Shown piece by piece: positions 38,906 through 47,469 of a stretch of DNA of 64,000 nt. The position numbers were made by a program, and so were the translations under genes. Source of the DNA: Rhizobium laguerreae (GTDB lineage: Bacteria > Pseudomonadota > Alphaproteobacteria > Rhizobiales > Rhizobiaceae); assembly GCF_002008165.1 (NCBI RefSeq), contig NZ_MRDM01000029.1:434001-498000 (forward strand), given 5' to 3'. The stretch's first letter is position 1, and every line of letters starts with the position of its first letter. The notes under the pieces were generated by a model. The model made no database searches. It was not told the DNA's origin and was given only the letters and a program-made list of their open reading frames with translations.

Positions 38906-39781
38906 GTGCTGCAGGATTTGATCGCCAACGGACAGTCGATGAGGACGGTTTCGCTGCCCCGCGGCCGCCAGCGATTACACGCCATGCCGACCAGCGCCGG
39001 TTATGAAGTGCGCGAGAACGAGACCTATGACTGGGACGGCCGCCGGCGCGGCCAGACTCCCTTCACCGTGCTCCAGCACACGATCAGCGGCAGCGGCCAG
39101 CTGCGCTACCAGCACCGCAACTATCGCCTTCAGGGCGGCGACACGCTGCTCGTCCTGGTGCCGCACAATCATCGCTACTGGCTGGAGAAAGGCGACCGCT
39201 GGGAATATTTCTGGATCTCGATGAACGGCGAGGAAACGCTGCGCATCCACCAGATGGTGCTGTCGACAGCCGGCCCGGTGCTGAAGCTCCAGCCCGCGAC
39301 CATCGATCATCTCGCCGATTGCAGCCTGCGGCTGGTCAAGGGCGCGACGTCGCCGGGTGCCGCCTCGGCGATCGCCTATGAAGCGGCGATGGCGCTTTAC
39401 GACGACGTCTTCGGCTCGCCGGCCTTCGCCGCCGAGCTCAGCCTCATGCAGCCGGTGATCGACCATATCAATGCCAATCTCGAAAAGCCGCTGCCGGTCA
39501 GCGAGCTTGCCGGCATCGTCGGCCTCAGCCGCGCGCATTTCTCGCGCAGCTTTGCCGAGAGCGAAGGCATGCCCCCGGCCGAATTCGTGCTGCAGCAACG
39601 CCTGCAGCGCGCCGTCAAGCTTTTGACCAAGGCGGACTTCCTGCCGGTCAAGGAAGTCGCCATCATGTGCGGCTTCGAAGACCCCAACTATTTCTCCAAA
39701 GTCTTCCGCCGCGTCTACGGCACCAACCCCACCGAATTCCGCACGACGGGCATGTATGCCAGCATCGGCAAGCTGAGATAG
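38906..39781 (+). CDS. agpT: AraC-family activator of alpha-galactoside genes
   Basis: 291 residues from GTG 38906 (AGGGG seven bases upstream); ATG 38939 is the alternative. The N-terminal half is a cupin-like arm that binds sugar (GQLRYQHRNYRLQGGDTLLVLVPHNHRYW). The C-terminal half has two helix-turn-helix motifs: VSELAGIVGLSRAHFSRSFAESEGMPPAEF and VKEVAIMCGFEDPNYFSKVFRRVYGTNPTEFR. Divergent from the operon, matching AgpT, the activator required for alpha-galactoside genes in Sinorhizobium. Confidence 0.85.
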   Translation: MLQDLIANGQSMRTVSLPRGRQRLHAMPTSAGYEVRENETYDWDGRRRGQTPFTVLQHTISGSGQLRYQHRNYRLQGGDTLLVLVPHNHRYWLEKGDRWEYFWISMNGEETLRIHQMVLSTAGPVLKLQPATIDHLADCSLRLVKGATSPGAASAIAYEAAMALYDDVFGSPAFAAELSLMQPVIDHINANLEKPLPVSELAGIVGLSRAHFSRSFAESEGMPPAEFVLQQRLQRAVKLLTKADFLPVKEVAIMCGFEDPNYFSKVFRRVYGTNPTEFRTTGMYASIGKLR

Positions 39782-39802
39782 CTGGTCGTCCCCGGCTTGG
39801 CT

Positions 39803-40864
39803 TCAGGCCCGCACCTCGAACACCATGTTGAACGGCGTTTCCGTGGCGCGCCGGAAATGCGTGAACCCGGCGTCGAGCGCGACCTTTCGAAGCTTCATTT
39901 CTCCTGCCTGCGCGCCGAGCCCAAGCCCCACCTCCTGGGAGAGCGATGCCGGTGTGCAGATCATCGTCGACGCACCGTAATAGACACGGCCGACCGGATT
40001 GAGATTGTCCTTGAGATGGTCATGGGCAAAGGGCTCGACGATCAGCCACGTCCCGTTCGGTCCAAGCGTATCCTTGACATGCCGGCCGGCGCCAACTGGA
40101 TCGCCCATGTCGTGAAGACAGTCGAACATGGCGACCATGTCATAGTCTCGCCCCGGAAATTCCGCCGCCGAGCCCTGCTGGAAGGTCACACGGTCCGCAA
40201 CACCCGCATCTTCGGCGGCGGCCTTTGCCCTTTCGATCGACGGGCCATGATAGTCGAAGCCGGTGAAGCGGGAGGCGGGATAGGCCTGCGCCATCAGGAT
40301 GGTCGATGCCCCATGACCGCAGCCGACATCGGCGACGCTGGCTCCGGCCTTGAGCTTTTCCTCGACGCCGCCAAGGGCCGGAATCCATTCATTGACGAGA
40401 TGGCTGTTATAGCCCGGACGAAAAAACCGCTCGGTTCCCCGGAAGAGGCAGGTGCTGTGCTCATGCCAGCCGAGACCCTTGCCGGAGCGGAAGGCATCAG
40501 CGACTTTTGGCTCGTCCATCCACATGGATTGAACGACCTCGAAGGCACCGACGAAAAAGGCCGGGCTGTTTTCCTCGGCAAACACCATCGCCTGCTCCGG
40601 CGTCAGGCTGAAACGATCGGTCTTTTCATCATAAGCGATGTAGTCGGCGGCCGCCTGGGCGCTCAGCCATTCCCTGACGTAGCGCTCCTTCACCCCCGTC
40701 TTCGCGGCAAGATCCTGGACGCTCATCGGCGTTCCGTCGGCCATCGCCTTGAAGAGCCCCACCTTGTCGCCAAGCACGACCAGGGCGCCTGACATGGCGG
40801 CGCCGACGTCGCCAACAAGACGACCGACAAGCGCATCGAGTTTTTGCATATCTGGTTCACGCAT
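39803..40864 (-). CDS. SAM-dependent methyltransferase with N-terminal winged helix
   Basis: 353 residues from ATG 40864 (GGGAGG upstream). The N-terminus (VGLFKAMADGTPMSVQDLAAKTGVKERYVREWLSAQAAADY) is the winged-helix dimerisation domain common to small-molecule methyltransferases. The Rossmann core has the SAM loop VADVGCGHGASTILMA and the acidic residue in FTGFDYHG. The C-terminal AGFTHFRRATETPFNMVFEVRA is typical of this uncharacterised subfamily, found in actinobacteria and rhizobia. The substrate is unknown. It converges on agpT and has no operon partner. Confidence 0.85.
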   Translation of the reverse strand: MREPDMQKLDALVGRLVGDVGAAMSGALVVLGDKVGLFKAMADGTPMSVQDLAAKTGVKERYVREWLSAQAAADYIAYDEKTDRFSLTPEQAMVFAEENSPAFFVGAFEVVQSMWMDEPKVADAFRSGKGLGWHEHSTCLFRGTERFFRPGYNSHLVNEWIPALGGVEEKLKAGASVADVGCGHGASTILMAQAYPASRFTGFDYHGPSIERAKAAAEDAGVADRVTFQQGSAAEFPGRDYDMVAMFDCLHDMGDPVGAGRHVKDTLGPNGTWLIVEPFAHDHLKDNLNPVGRVYYGASTMICTPASLSQEVGLGLGAQAGEMKLRKVALDAGFTHFRRATETPFNMVFEVRA

Positions 40865-41058
40865 TGTTGCCTCCCCCGCGCGTGATAAGGATGATCTAAA
40901 TTAGAGTTTAATGATATTCCGTCAATCACCCGGACCTTTGCAGATGGAATACCGGCGGTCGAAGAATGTGGCGGACGGGCTAACATCACTTGTGTGGAGA
41001 TGAGATTTTCGTATAGTTTTACGGAAGCAGACTACGCTTTTGATGCAAGGTTGTCGTT

Positions 41059-41379
41059 TTGTCTCTATCTTCTGCTCAATGTCGGGCTGCCCGGGCACTT
41101 CTGGAGTGGTCGCAGGACGACCTCTCGTCAGCCTCGAAAGTTGCAAAGGCGACGATTGCCAATTTCGAGGCCGGAAAGCGCGCTCCCTATGAACGCACAC
41201 TTCAGGACATGAAGCAGGCGCTGGAAGTTGGCGGCGTCATTTTCATCCCCGAAAACGGCGGAGGGGCCGGCGTTCGCCTCGCAAAGCGCGCGACCGCCTC
41301 GATCGACACGAACGAAACCCAGACGGTTCAATACGAGGAGCATCTCACAAATGACGCCCCTCCCGGTGCAGGCGGCTGA
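41059..41379 (+). CDS. XRE-type helix-turn-helix regulator
   Basis: 106 residues from TTG 41059 (AAGG eight bases before). SLSSAQCRAARALLEWSQDDLSSASKVAKATIANFEAGKRAPYERTL is a compact Cro/C1-type HTH as found in many rhizobial single-domain regulators, followed by GVIFIPENGGGAGVRLAK, the usual end of this subfamily. The last 25 residues are variable. Its stop is immediately followed by the ATG of the next gene, so the three small genes 41059-41889 are co-transcribed. Confidence 0.78.
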   Translation: MSLSSAQCRAARALLEWSQDDLSSASKVAKATIANFEAGKRAPYERTLQDMKQALEVGGVIFIPENGGGAGVRLAKRATASIDTNETQTVQYEEHLTNDAPPGAGG

Positions 41380-41640
41380 ATGGCAAAGAAAGAGAAGCTT
41401 GAACACTCCGAACTGGCGGGAGAATTCACTGACGACGGAATCACCGTGCTCGTCGATATCTTCCGCACATCCGGCAGCAATGAAGACTGGACGATGGAGG
41501 TGGTCACGCAATCGGAAGATCTGATCCGCTGGGACGAGCCATTTCCGACCGACAGGGATGCCTTCGACGAATTCCTGGCCGTCGTCGCCCGCGACGGCAT
41601 TCGATCCTTTCTCGAAGAAGACGAGCCATCCGTGCATTGA
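41380..41640 (+). CDS. small acidic hypothetical protein
   Basis: 86 residues, beginning directly after the stop of the XRE regulator. Strongly acidic (DDGITVLVDIFRTSG, RWDEPFPTDRDAFDEFLAVVARDGIRSFLEEDEP). No recognisable domain. Tight linkage with the HTH gene suggests a shared function, but no toxin or antitoxin fold can be recognised. Confidence 0.65.
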   Translation: MAKKEKLEHSELAGEFTDDGITVLVDIFRTSGSNEDWTMEVVTQSEDLIRWDEPFPTDRDAFDEFLAVVARDGIRSFLEEDEPSVH

Positions 41641-41649
41641 GGAATATCC

Positions 41650-41889
41650 GTGAAAAGCATCAATGATCTCGTCGCATCGGCGAAAACCGTCTGCGATCGG
41701 TACCGGGCCGGGCGGATGGAGCGAGAAACCGTGCGGGAATGGGTTCTGGGACTCGGCGCCTATCCGCCGCCGCATGGTGACCGCGTGCGGGAAGCTGCGG
41801 AATGGTTCCGGCTGCACAATCGCGAACCTGTCTCGGAAGACATCGTGCTTGTGGACATCGACCGGCTCCAGGCGATTTCAGCGCCGTGA
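41650..41889 (+). CDS. small hypothetical protein
   Basis: 79 residues from GTG 41650, with GAGGA six bases upstream and nine bases after the previous stop. Contains RAGRMERETVREWVLGLGAYPPPHGDRVREAAEWFRLHN, a helical protein with many charged residues. No domain recognised; third gene of the XRE group. Confidence 0.6.
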   Translation: MKSINDLVASAKTVCDRYRAGRMERETVREWVLGLGAYPPPHGDRVREAAEWFRLHNREPVSEDIVLVDIDRLQAISAP

Positions 41890-42257
41890 TCCCGGTGGCG
41901 TGCGAACGGACGTGCCAGCTGCAACGGCAAGCCATATCCGATCCTCGCCAGTCATCGCCAGACAGTTCGATGCGGGGCGGTTCGCCGCGGCGGCGGGCGC
42001 TGTTTTGCGGTTGCCTCGCCGCATCGATCCGGACTGGCGCAATTACGCCGTTACTAGGCGGCATAGGACCAACGACGATCATGAGCCTTCTGCATAATAC
42101 CCTCATCGCAGCGTCCATGCGCAGCGGTCTTGGGGTTCCGCTGCTACGGCAAATGTGACACCCCTACCGCTGACATGGCTCCTGCATCTCACGCGCGAAG
42201 CGTACGTCAAGCGCGGTTAGGCATTTTAATTCGTGCGATAAATAGAAGGAACAGCAC
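41890..42257. other. intergenic, promoter of the FAD/GcvT oxidoreductase
   Basis: 368 bases with no convincing gene. The last 60 bases before 42258 are AT-richer (GGCATTTTAATTCGTGCGATAAATAG in pieces) and probably hold the promoter and ribosome site (AAGGA). Confidence 0.4.
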
Positions 42258-44819
42258 GTGGCAGCATTTCCGGAAAAGGCAAAGGTCGTCATCATCGGGC
42301 TCGGCGGTATCGTCGGCGCCTCCATCGCGCATCATCTCGTGGAGCGGGGATGGGACGATATCGTCGGCATCGACAAGTCGGGCATACCGACGGATATCGG
42401 CTCGACAGCCCATGCCTCGGACTTCTGTTACACCACGAGCCACGACTATCTGTCGGTCTGGACAACGCAATATTCGATCGATTTCTACGAGAAGATGGGC
42501 CATTACGCCCGCATCGGCGGCCTCGAAGTGGCGCGCACCGGCGACGATGCCTGGATGGAGGAAATAAAGCGCAAGCTATCCTCGGCACGCGCTTTCGGCA
42601 CGCGCGCTCATTATGTCAGCCCTTCCGAGATCAAGGAGAAGTTCCCGCTGATCGAGGAAGATCAGGTGATGGGCGGCCTTTACGATCCCGATGCCGGCCT
42701 CGTCATTCCGCGCTCGCAGACCGTTGCCGGCAAGCTGGTCGATGCCGCCGAAAAGGCCGGCAAGCTCAAGGTGTTCGGTAACACGCCGGCGAAGTCGCTG
42801 ATCGTCGAAGGCGGTCGCATCAAGGGCGTCGTCACCCATCGCGGTACGATCATGGCCGACCGCGTCATCGTCTGTGCCGGCCTCTGGGGACGCCTGATCG
42901 CGGAGATGGTGGGCGAAGACCTGCCGGTCATGCCGGTCGACCACCCGCTCACCTTCTTCGGCCCGTATAACGAATTCGAAGGCACCGGCAAGGAAATTGG
43001 CTTCCCGCTGCTGCGCGACCAGGGCAACTCCGCCTATATGCGCGATACCGGCGACCCGGCGACGACGGAGGGCGGCCAGATCGAGTGGGGCTATTACGAA
43101 GCCACCAATCCGCGCATGTGCCATCCGCGCGATCTTCTCGAAAAACACGAAGCGCGCCTTTCGCCCTCGCAGCGCGATCTCGAGATGGAACAGATCATCG
43201 AGCCGCTCGAGCGCGCCATGGAACTGACGCCGATCCTCGGCGAACTCGGCTATAACGAAGGTCACTCCTTCAACGGCCTGCTGCAGGTGTCCGCCGGCGG
43301 CGGCGCATCCTGCGGCGAGAGCCAGAAGGTGCGCGGGCTCTGGTATTGCGTTGCCATCTGGGTCAAGGACGGCCCGGGCTATGGCAAGCTGATCGCCGAC
43401 TGGATGACCGATGGCCGTACTGAAATCGATCACAACAGCATCGACTACGCCCGCTTCTATCCGCATCAGTTGACGGAAGAGTTCATCGAGGGCCGCTGCT
43501 ACGAAGCCGCCCAGAAGATCTATTTCCCGGCTGTTCACACCCGCGAACCCTATGCATCCGGCCGCAACGCCAAGCGCTCGCCCTTCTACGAACGCGAAAA
43601 GGAACTCGGCGGCTACTTCATGGAACTTGGCGGCTGGGAGCGTGCGCATGGCTACGCCGCCAACGAACACCTTCTGGAGAAATACGCCGACCGCGTCCCG
43701 GTCCGCGAGAATGAATGGGACAGCCGCCATTTCTGGCGCGTATCGAATGCCGAGCATCTGGCGATGAGCGAGGATTGCGGCATCGTCAATCTCAGCCACT
43801 TCCACATGGTCGATATCGAGGGACCCGACCATGTCGAACTGATGGAATGGCTGTGCGCCGCCAAGATCGGTGGCGATGCAAACATCGGCAAGGGCATTTA
43901 CACCCACTTCCTCGACGACGAAGGCATGGTGCGCGCTGACTTCACAGTCTTCCGCATGGCCGATCGATGCCGTCTCGTCAACGGCGCCGATGCCGGCCCG
44001 CGCGACCTGCACTACATGAAACGCGTCGCCGAAGACCGCGGCCTCGACGTGATCATCACCGACGTCTCGGAAAAATTCGTGACGATCGGCATCTGGGGTC
44101 CGAACGCGCGCGACACGCTGAAGAAGGCCGTGGCCGATCCGGCCGGGCTCGATCAGGAAAATTTCGCCTTTGCGGCGATCAAGCCGATCGAAATCGCCGG
44201 TAAGCCCGTCACCGCTTTCCGCATCTCCTATGTCGGCGAGCAGGGCTGGGAATTGCACATGAAGTACGAAGACGGCCTCGCCGTCTGGGATGCGCTGCGG
44301 TCGACCGGCGTGATGGCCTTCGGCGTCGAAACCTATGCAAACTCGCGCCGCATGGAAAAGAGCCTACGCCTGCAGAACGCCGACCTGCTGACCCAGTACA
44401 ACCTGATCGAAGCCGATCTCGCCCGTCCGAAGGTCAAGGAAGCCGATTTCCGCGGCAAGGCAAAACATCTGGAATACAAGGCGCGCGAACACCAGCCGGC
44501 CATGCTCTGCACGCTTGTGATGACCGAGAACACCGACAAATCAGGCGTGAAGCGTTATCCCGTCGGCAATATGCCGGTTGTCGATCCCGCCACGGGAGAG
44601 GTTCTGGTCGACGAGCTTGGCCGTCGGTCCTACACGACCTCGGTCGCCTACGGCCCAACGGTCGGAAAGAACATCGCCTTGGCCTATCTGCCTTGGTCGC
44701 ATTGCCAGGTCGGACGCAGGCTGAATGTCGAATATTTCGCCGAAACTTTTCCGGTCGAGGTTGTCGGCGTCGGGTACAAGCCGATCTATGACCCGGAAAA
44801 TCTGAAGCCGCGCAGCTGA
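42258..44819 (+). CDS. FAD-dependent oxidoreductase fused to GcvT-type aminomethyltransferase (dimethylglycine/sarcosine dehydrogenase-like)
   Basis: 853 residues from GTG 42258 (AAGGA seven bases upstream). Residues 1-400 are a DAO-type FAD domain. The nucleotide loop reads IIGLGGIVGAS, one residue longer than the usual GGGIVGAS. The GSTAHASDF segment sits where related enzymes attach FAD covalently to His. A short linker domain follows, then GcvT and GcvT-C domains (about 470-845; FRISYVGEQGWELHM, LRLQNADLLTQYNL). By family it would demethylate an N-methyl amino acid or betaine and pass the one-carbon unit to tetrahydrofolate. The exact substrate is unknown. No operon partner. Confidence 0.85.
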   Translation: MAAFPEKAKVVIIGLGGIVGASIAHHLVERGWDDIVGIDKSGIPTDIGSTAHASDFCYTTSHDYLSVWTTQYSIDFYEKMGHYARIGGLEVARTGDDAWMEEIKRKLSSARAFGTRAHYVSPSEIKEKFPLIEEDQVMGGLYDPDAGLVIPRSQTVAGKLVDAAEKAGKLKVFGNTPAKSLIVEGGRIKGVVTHRGTIMADRVIVCAGLWGRLIAEMVGEDLPVMPVDHPLTFFGPYNEFEGTGKEIGFPLLRDQGNSAYMRDTGDPATTEGGQIEWGYYEATNPRMCHPRDLLEKHEARLSPSQRDLEMEQIIEPLERAMELTPILGELGYNEGHSFNGLLQVSAGGGASCGESQKVRGLWYCVAIWVKDGPGYGKLIADWMTDGRTEIDHNSIDYARFYPHQLTEEFIEGRCYEAAQKIYFPAVHTREPYASGRNAKRSPFYEREKELGGYFMELGGWERAHGYAANEHLLEKYADRVPVRENEWDSRHFWRVSNAEHLAMSEDCGIVNLSHFHMVDIEGPDHVELMEWLCAAKIGGDANIGKGIYTHFLDDEGMVRADFTVFRMADRCRLVNGADAGPRDLHYMKRVAEDRGLDVIITDVSEKFVTIGIWGPNARDTLKKAVADPAGLDQENFAFAAIKPIEIAGKPVTAFRISYVGEQGWELHMKYEDGLAVWDALRSTGVMAFGVETYANSRRMEKSLRLQNADLLTQYNLIEADLARPKVKEADFRGKAKHLEYKAREHQPAMLCTLVMTENTDKSGVKRYPVGNMPVVDPATGEVLVDELGRRSYTTSVAYGPTVGKNIALAYLPWSHCQVGRRLNVEYFAETFPVEVVGVGYKPIYDPENLKPRS

Positions 44820-44833
44820 GCACTCACGTGCAT

Positions 44834-44859
44834 GTGGCGCCGCAAACACGGGGCGCCAC
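44834..44859 (+). terminator. hairpin after the oxidoreductase, possible terminator
   Basis: Arms GTGGCGCC and GGCGCCAC around a ten-base loop, 14 bases after the stop codon. There is no T-tract, so termination may need Rho or the hairpin may only protect the mRNA end. Confidence 0.4.
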
Positions 44860-44935
44860 GCTGAACGGCGGCTCGATGAGCTCGCTGGTGACACCTGTTC
44901 CAGGGGCCCAATAGCTGCTCTAAATCAAAGAAATA

Positions 44936-44962
44936 GAGCATGATGTTGTCGGCATCATGCTC
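44936..44962. repeat. intergenic palindromic repeat (RIME/REP-like)
   Basis: Perfect arms GAGCATGATG and CATCATGCTC with a seven-base loop, preceded by CTCTAAATCAAAGAAAT. Sequences of this kind recur between genes in Rhizobium. It lies between two convergent genes. Confidence 0.65.
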
Positions 44963-44966
44963 GAGG

Positions 44967-45191
44967 CTATTTCCCCTGAAACTTCTTCCGCGCCGCGCGC
45001 ACCACGCTCTCGGCGAGGATCAGCAGGCAGCCGAGGAGAAGCAGAGCGGCGGCGAGCAGCGCGTCGGCATGGGCGAATTTCACCAGCACGCCGACGACAG
45101 CGATCAGCAGCAGCGCCGCCAGCGCCAATGCGCCGTCGTCGATGAACATGCCGAAGAATTCCTTGAACACGACTTTAAGAATGTTCGTCAT
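44967..45191 (-). CDS. small two-span membrane protein
   Basis: 74 residues from ATG 45191, overlapping the previous stop as ATGA. Two hydrophobic segments: ALALAALLLIAVVGVLV and ALLAAALLLLGCLLILA, then a basic tail RAARKKFQGK. Probably a small partner of the larger membrane protein it is coupled to. Function unknown. Confidence 0.75.
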   Translation of the reverse strand: MTNILKVVFKEFFGMFIDDGALALAALLLIAVVGVLVKFAHADALLAAALLLLGCLLILAESVVRAARKKFQGK

Positions 45192-45940
45192 GCGGCGACC
45201 TCGGCATGGGCGTTGAAATACTGGCGCAGCATCCGGACGGCGGCGAAGGAAAAGACGGCAAGCACGGCAAGAATCGCCAGGAGCGAAAGGTCGGCGCCCG
45301 GCCAGTCGGCGCCGATGCCCTCGCCGACCCAGAATATGCCGAAGGCGCTGAGCAGTAGCCCGACGACAAATTTGAGACTGTTCTCCGGAACCGCCGAAAG
45401 CGGTTTGTGCACGAAGATGCCGATGATCAGCACCAAAAGGCAAGCCGCAGCGGCCCCAAGGCTGGCATAGCCGATCATGCCATGCGCGGCGCCGGTGGCG
45501 ATGACAATGAACACCACCTCAATCCCCTCGAGCAGAACGGCCTTGAAGGCGGCAATGCCCGCCAGGAGATTGGCGCGGCGCTCTGAGGATTGGCGCCTCA
45601 GGCTGTCCGTCTCGGCGGCAAAGGCCTTGTCCTCGTCGTGCAGCGCGATGAAGCCCGAAGCCCTGAGGATCGCCTTGCGCAACCAGCGCAGGCCGAAGAG
45701 AACGAGCAGCGTTCCGATGACGAACTGCATCAGCTCGAGCGGAATGAGGCCGAGCAATGGACCGAGCGCCAGCACAAGGATGGCCAGAACGCCGAGCGCA
45801 AGACCGGTGCCGATAAAGGACGGCCGCCAGCTTTGCGTGACGCCGACGGCGAGGATGATAGTGAAGGCTTCAACAACCTCGACGAAGGATCCGAGAAATG
45901 CGGCCGCGACCGTCGAGGTGATCGTTGTCAGAGTTGTCAT
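45188..45940 (-). CDS. multispan membrane protein, COG4280-like putative transporter
   Basis: 250 residues with about six to seven hydrophobic spans. Two related acidic motifs occur, one in each half: SFVEVVEAFTIILAVG near residue 20 and LLEGIEVVFIVIATG near 135. This suggests an internal duplication like that of cation exporters (GDT1/LysE/FTR1-type folds), in which paired Glu residues line the path. It resembles the poorly characterised membrane-protein group COG4280. A metal-ion role is an inference from the Glu motifs only. Coupled to the following 74-residue protein. Confidence 0.7.
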   Translation of the reverse strand: MTTLTTITSTVAAAFLGSFVEVVEAFTIILAVGVTQSWRPSFIGTGLALGVLAILVLALGPLLGLIPLELMQFVIGTLLVLFGLRWLRKAILRASGFIALHDEDKAFAAETDSLRRQSSERRANLLAGIAAFKAVLLEGIEVVFIVIATGAAHGMIGYASLGAAAACLLVLIIGIFVHKPLSAVPENSLKFVVGLLLSAFGIFWVGEGIGADWPGADLSLLAILAVLAVFSFAAVRMLRQYFNAHAEVAA

Positions 45941-46147
45941 GGTTTTTGTCCGTTATACGGCGGAGATCAATGCGTTGTTGATGCCGGCAGCACTGCGCAA
46001 CAGCTGCGAGAAAGGAAACAGGCGTGCGCGGCTAAAGATTGTGCATGAAGGTATTGAAGGATGAAATCGAAAATCTGGAAGCGCATCCGCCTTGATCGAC
46101 ATCCCCTATCTCTCCGCCGTCAACGCGATGGACGAGACTTGGGAGAG

Positions 46148-46885
46148 CTATCTTCTGTCACCGTTTTCAGCCTCGGCGGCAGCGTCAGGAGCGCGGCTCG
46201 GAATGAACCGCTTCGAGATCAGCCAGCAGCCGAGCGCCCAGAGCGCACCTGCGCACCATCCGGCGAAGACGTCCGTGGGGTAATGGACTCCGAGATAGAC
46301 CCGGCTCAAACCGACAATGACGGCAAGGAAGACGCCGGCGGCCATGACGAAGATCCGCGTCGACGGATAACGCTGCGTTCGCGCGACAAGCGCGCCTAGG
46401 GTCAGATAGGTTACCGCCGACACCATGGCATGTCCGCTAGGAAAGCTGAGATCGCTCACTTCGACCAGATGCGGAACGATATCGGGACGCGGCCGGGCGA
46501 CAAGGATCTTCAGTGTCGCGCTGGCCAGCCAGCCGGTCAGCACCGAGGAAAAGACGAAGATAGCGATCGGCCAGCGCCGGTCGAACAAAAGATAGATGGT
46601 GATCAGAGCCGTCAGGAGCGAGAGAACGGTGATGCCGCCAAGGGCGGTGATATCGTCGACGGCATGAGTCAGCCATCCGGGGCCGATCGGCACGGCAAGA
46701 TCGTCCGCACGTCTCAACGCCAGCAGGATCACCTCATCGAAGCGAAAGGACTCGCCTTCCAGGACTTCACTCGTCAGCCGCTGGAGCACGAACAGTCCGC
46801 CCGCGATCGACGCCAGCGTAATCAGCGTCAGCGGTTCATAGGCGGTAAGCCTTGTGAGAAAACCTTGTCGTTGAACCTCAGTCAT
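46148..46885 (-). CDS. PAP2-family membrane phosphatase
   Basis: 245 residues from ATG 46885. The three PAP2 motifs are present in order: KILVARPRP, FPSGH and SRVYLGVHYPTD, with about six membrane spans around them. It would remove phosphate from a lipid phosphate (undecaprenyl pyrophosphate, phosphatidic acid or similar) at the periplasmic face. The first codons and the upstream region form part of a repeat that reappears after the fic gene. No operon partner. Confidence 0.87.
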   Translation of the reverse strand: MTEVQRQGFLTRLTAYEPLTLITLASIAGGLFVLQRLTSEVLEGESFRFDEVILLALRRADDLAVPIGPGWLTHAVDDITALGGITVLSLLTALITIYLLFDRRWPIAIFVFSSVLTGWLASATLKILVARPRPDIVPHLVEVSDLSFPSGHAMVSAVTYLTLGALVARTQRYPSTRIFVMAAGVFLAVIVGLSRVYLGVHYPTDVFAGWCAGALWALGCWLISKRFIPSRAPDAAAEAENGDRR

Positions 46886-47054
46886 GCCTGCCGTCGAGCT
46901 CCCTTTACATGATGCCGGTCCTCGCCAGATTGGCAACGCGACCTCAGGATTCAAGGCCCAGCTGCATGCAAGAACGTTCCTGAAGCGAGTTTTTAGGGTC
47001 GGCGAAGCCGCCTCCATGGTTCATCGGCGCCACCCGCGTGATGGGGGAAGGTAT
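46868..47054. repeat. imperfect direct repeat, copy A (before fic)
   Basis: Starts in the first codons of the PAP2 gene (CGTTGAACCTC, GTCATGCCTGCCGTCGA) and runs through its upstream region to GATGGGGGAAGGTATT. Much of it matches 49105-49266 in the same orientation, apart from a ~25-base extra piece. See the second copy and the findings. Confidence 0.7.
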
Positions 47055-47254
47055 TGATCCGGTCGCGTCCTGGCAAAGGTCTGCCGCAGGCGGGTCGGAA
47101 AAAACGCGTTGCTGCCGCCGCCCTAAGGGAAAGGGCTCCGATCACCCCGCCAGCGATCCTATATATCCTGGTCGATGAGACTGGTGAAGCTCGCCAGATC
47201 CCTGGCCGTCAGATGCGGAATCCGCCTGATATTCATGGCGAACTGTGGGCAGCG
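47055..47254. other. intergenic, no gene supported
   Basis: A short plus-strand frame (47054-47317) is open but is Arg/Lys-rich, lacks a ribosome site and overlaps the repeat units upstream of fic. I do not support a gene here. Confidence 0.35.
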
Positions 47255-47469
47255 AAGATCGGCAAGAAACATCGGCAGATTTGTCGCTACGTCTTAGGTA
47301 AGCGTGTGATTTATTGATACAAATTTGTTTTCAACTATCGGCAAAACCACCGACATGTTGCAAACTTCAAAGATCGGCAACCAACATCGGCAATTTTCTT
47401 GATTTAGGCGTGTTAACCTCCTAAATGTAATCATGTTTTCGAGATAAAAAGATCGGCAAAAAATGGCAG
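47255..47469 (+). repeat. short direct repeats upstream of fic (AAGATCGGCAA units)
   Basis: AAGATCGGCAA occurs at 47255, 47370 and 47450. The first two copies are each followed five bases later by ATCGGCA, and the third by ATGGCAG across the fic start. A fourth, partial ATCGGCA is at 47336. The region is AT-rich against its surroundings. The units could be operator sites of an autoregulated gene. Confidence 0.55.

Noticed and set aside
42576..44258. A 560-codon minus-strand open frame opposite the FAD/GcvT oxidoreductase
   Set aside because: Antisense shadow: the plus-strand product has full domain motifs throughout, while this one has none.
47255..47469. Direct repeats considered as replication iterons
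   Set aside because: Only three spaced copies, no replication-initiator gene nearby and no AT-rich unwinding region; a promoter role is more likely.
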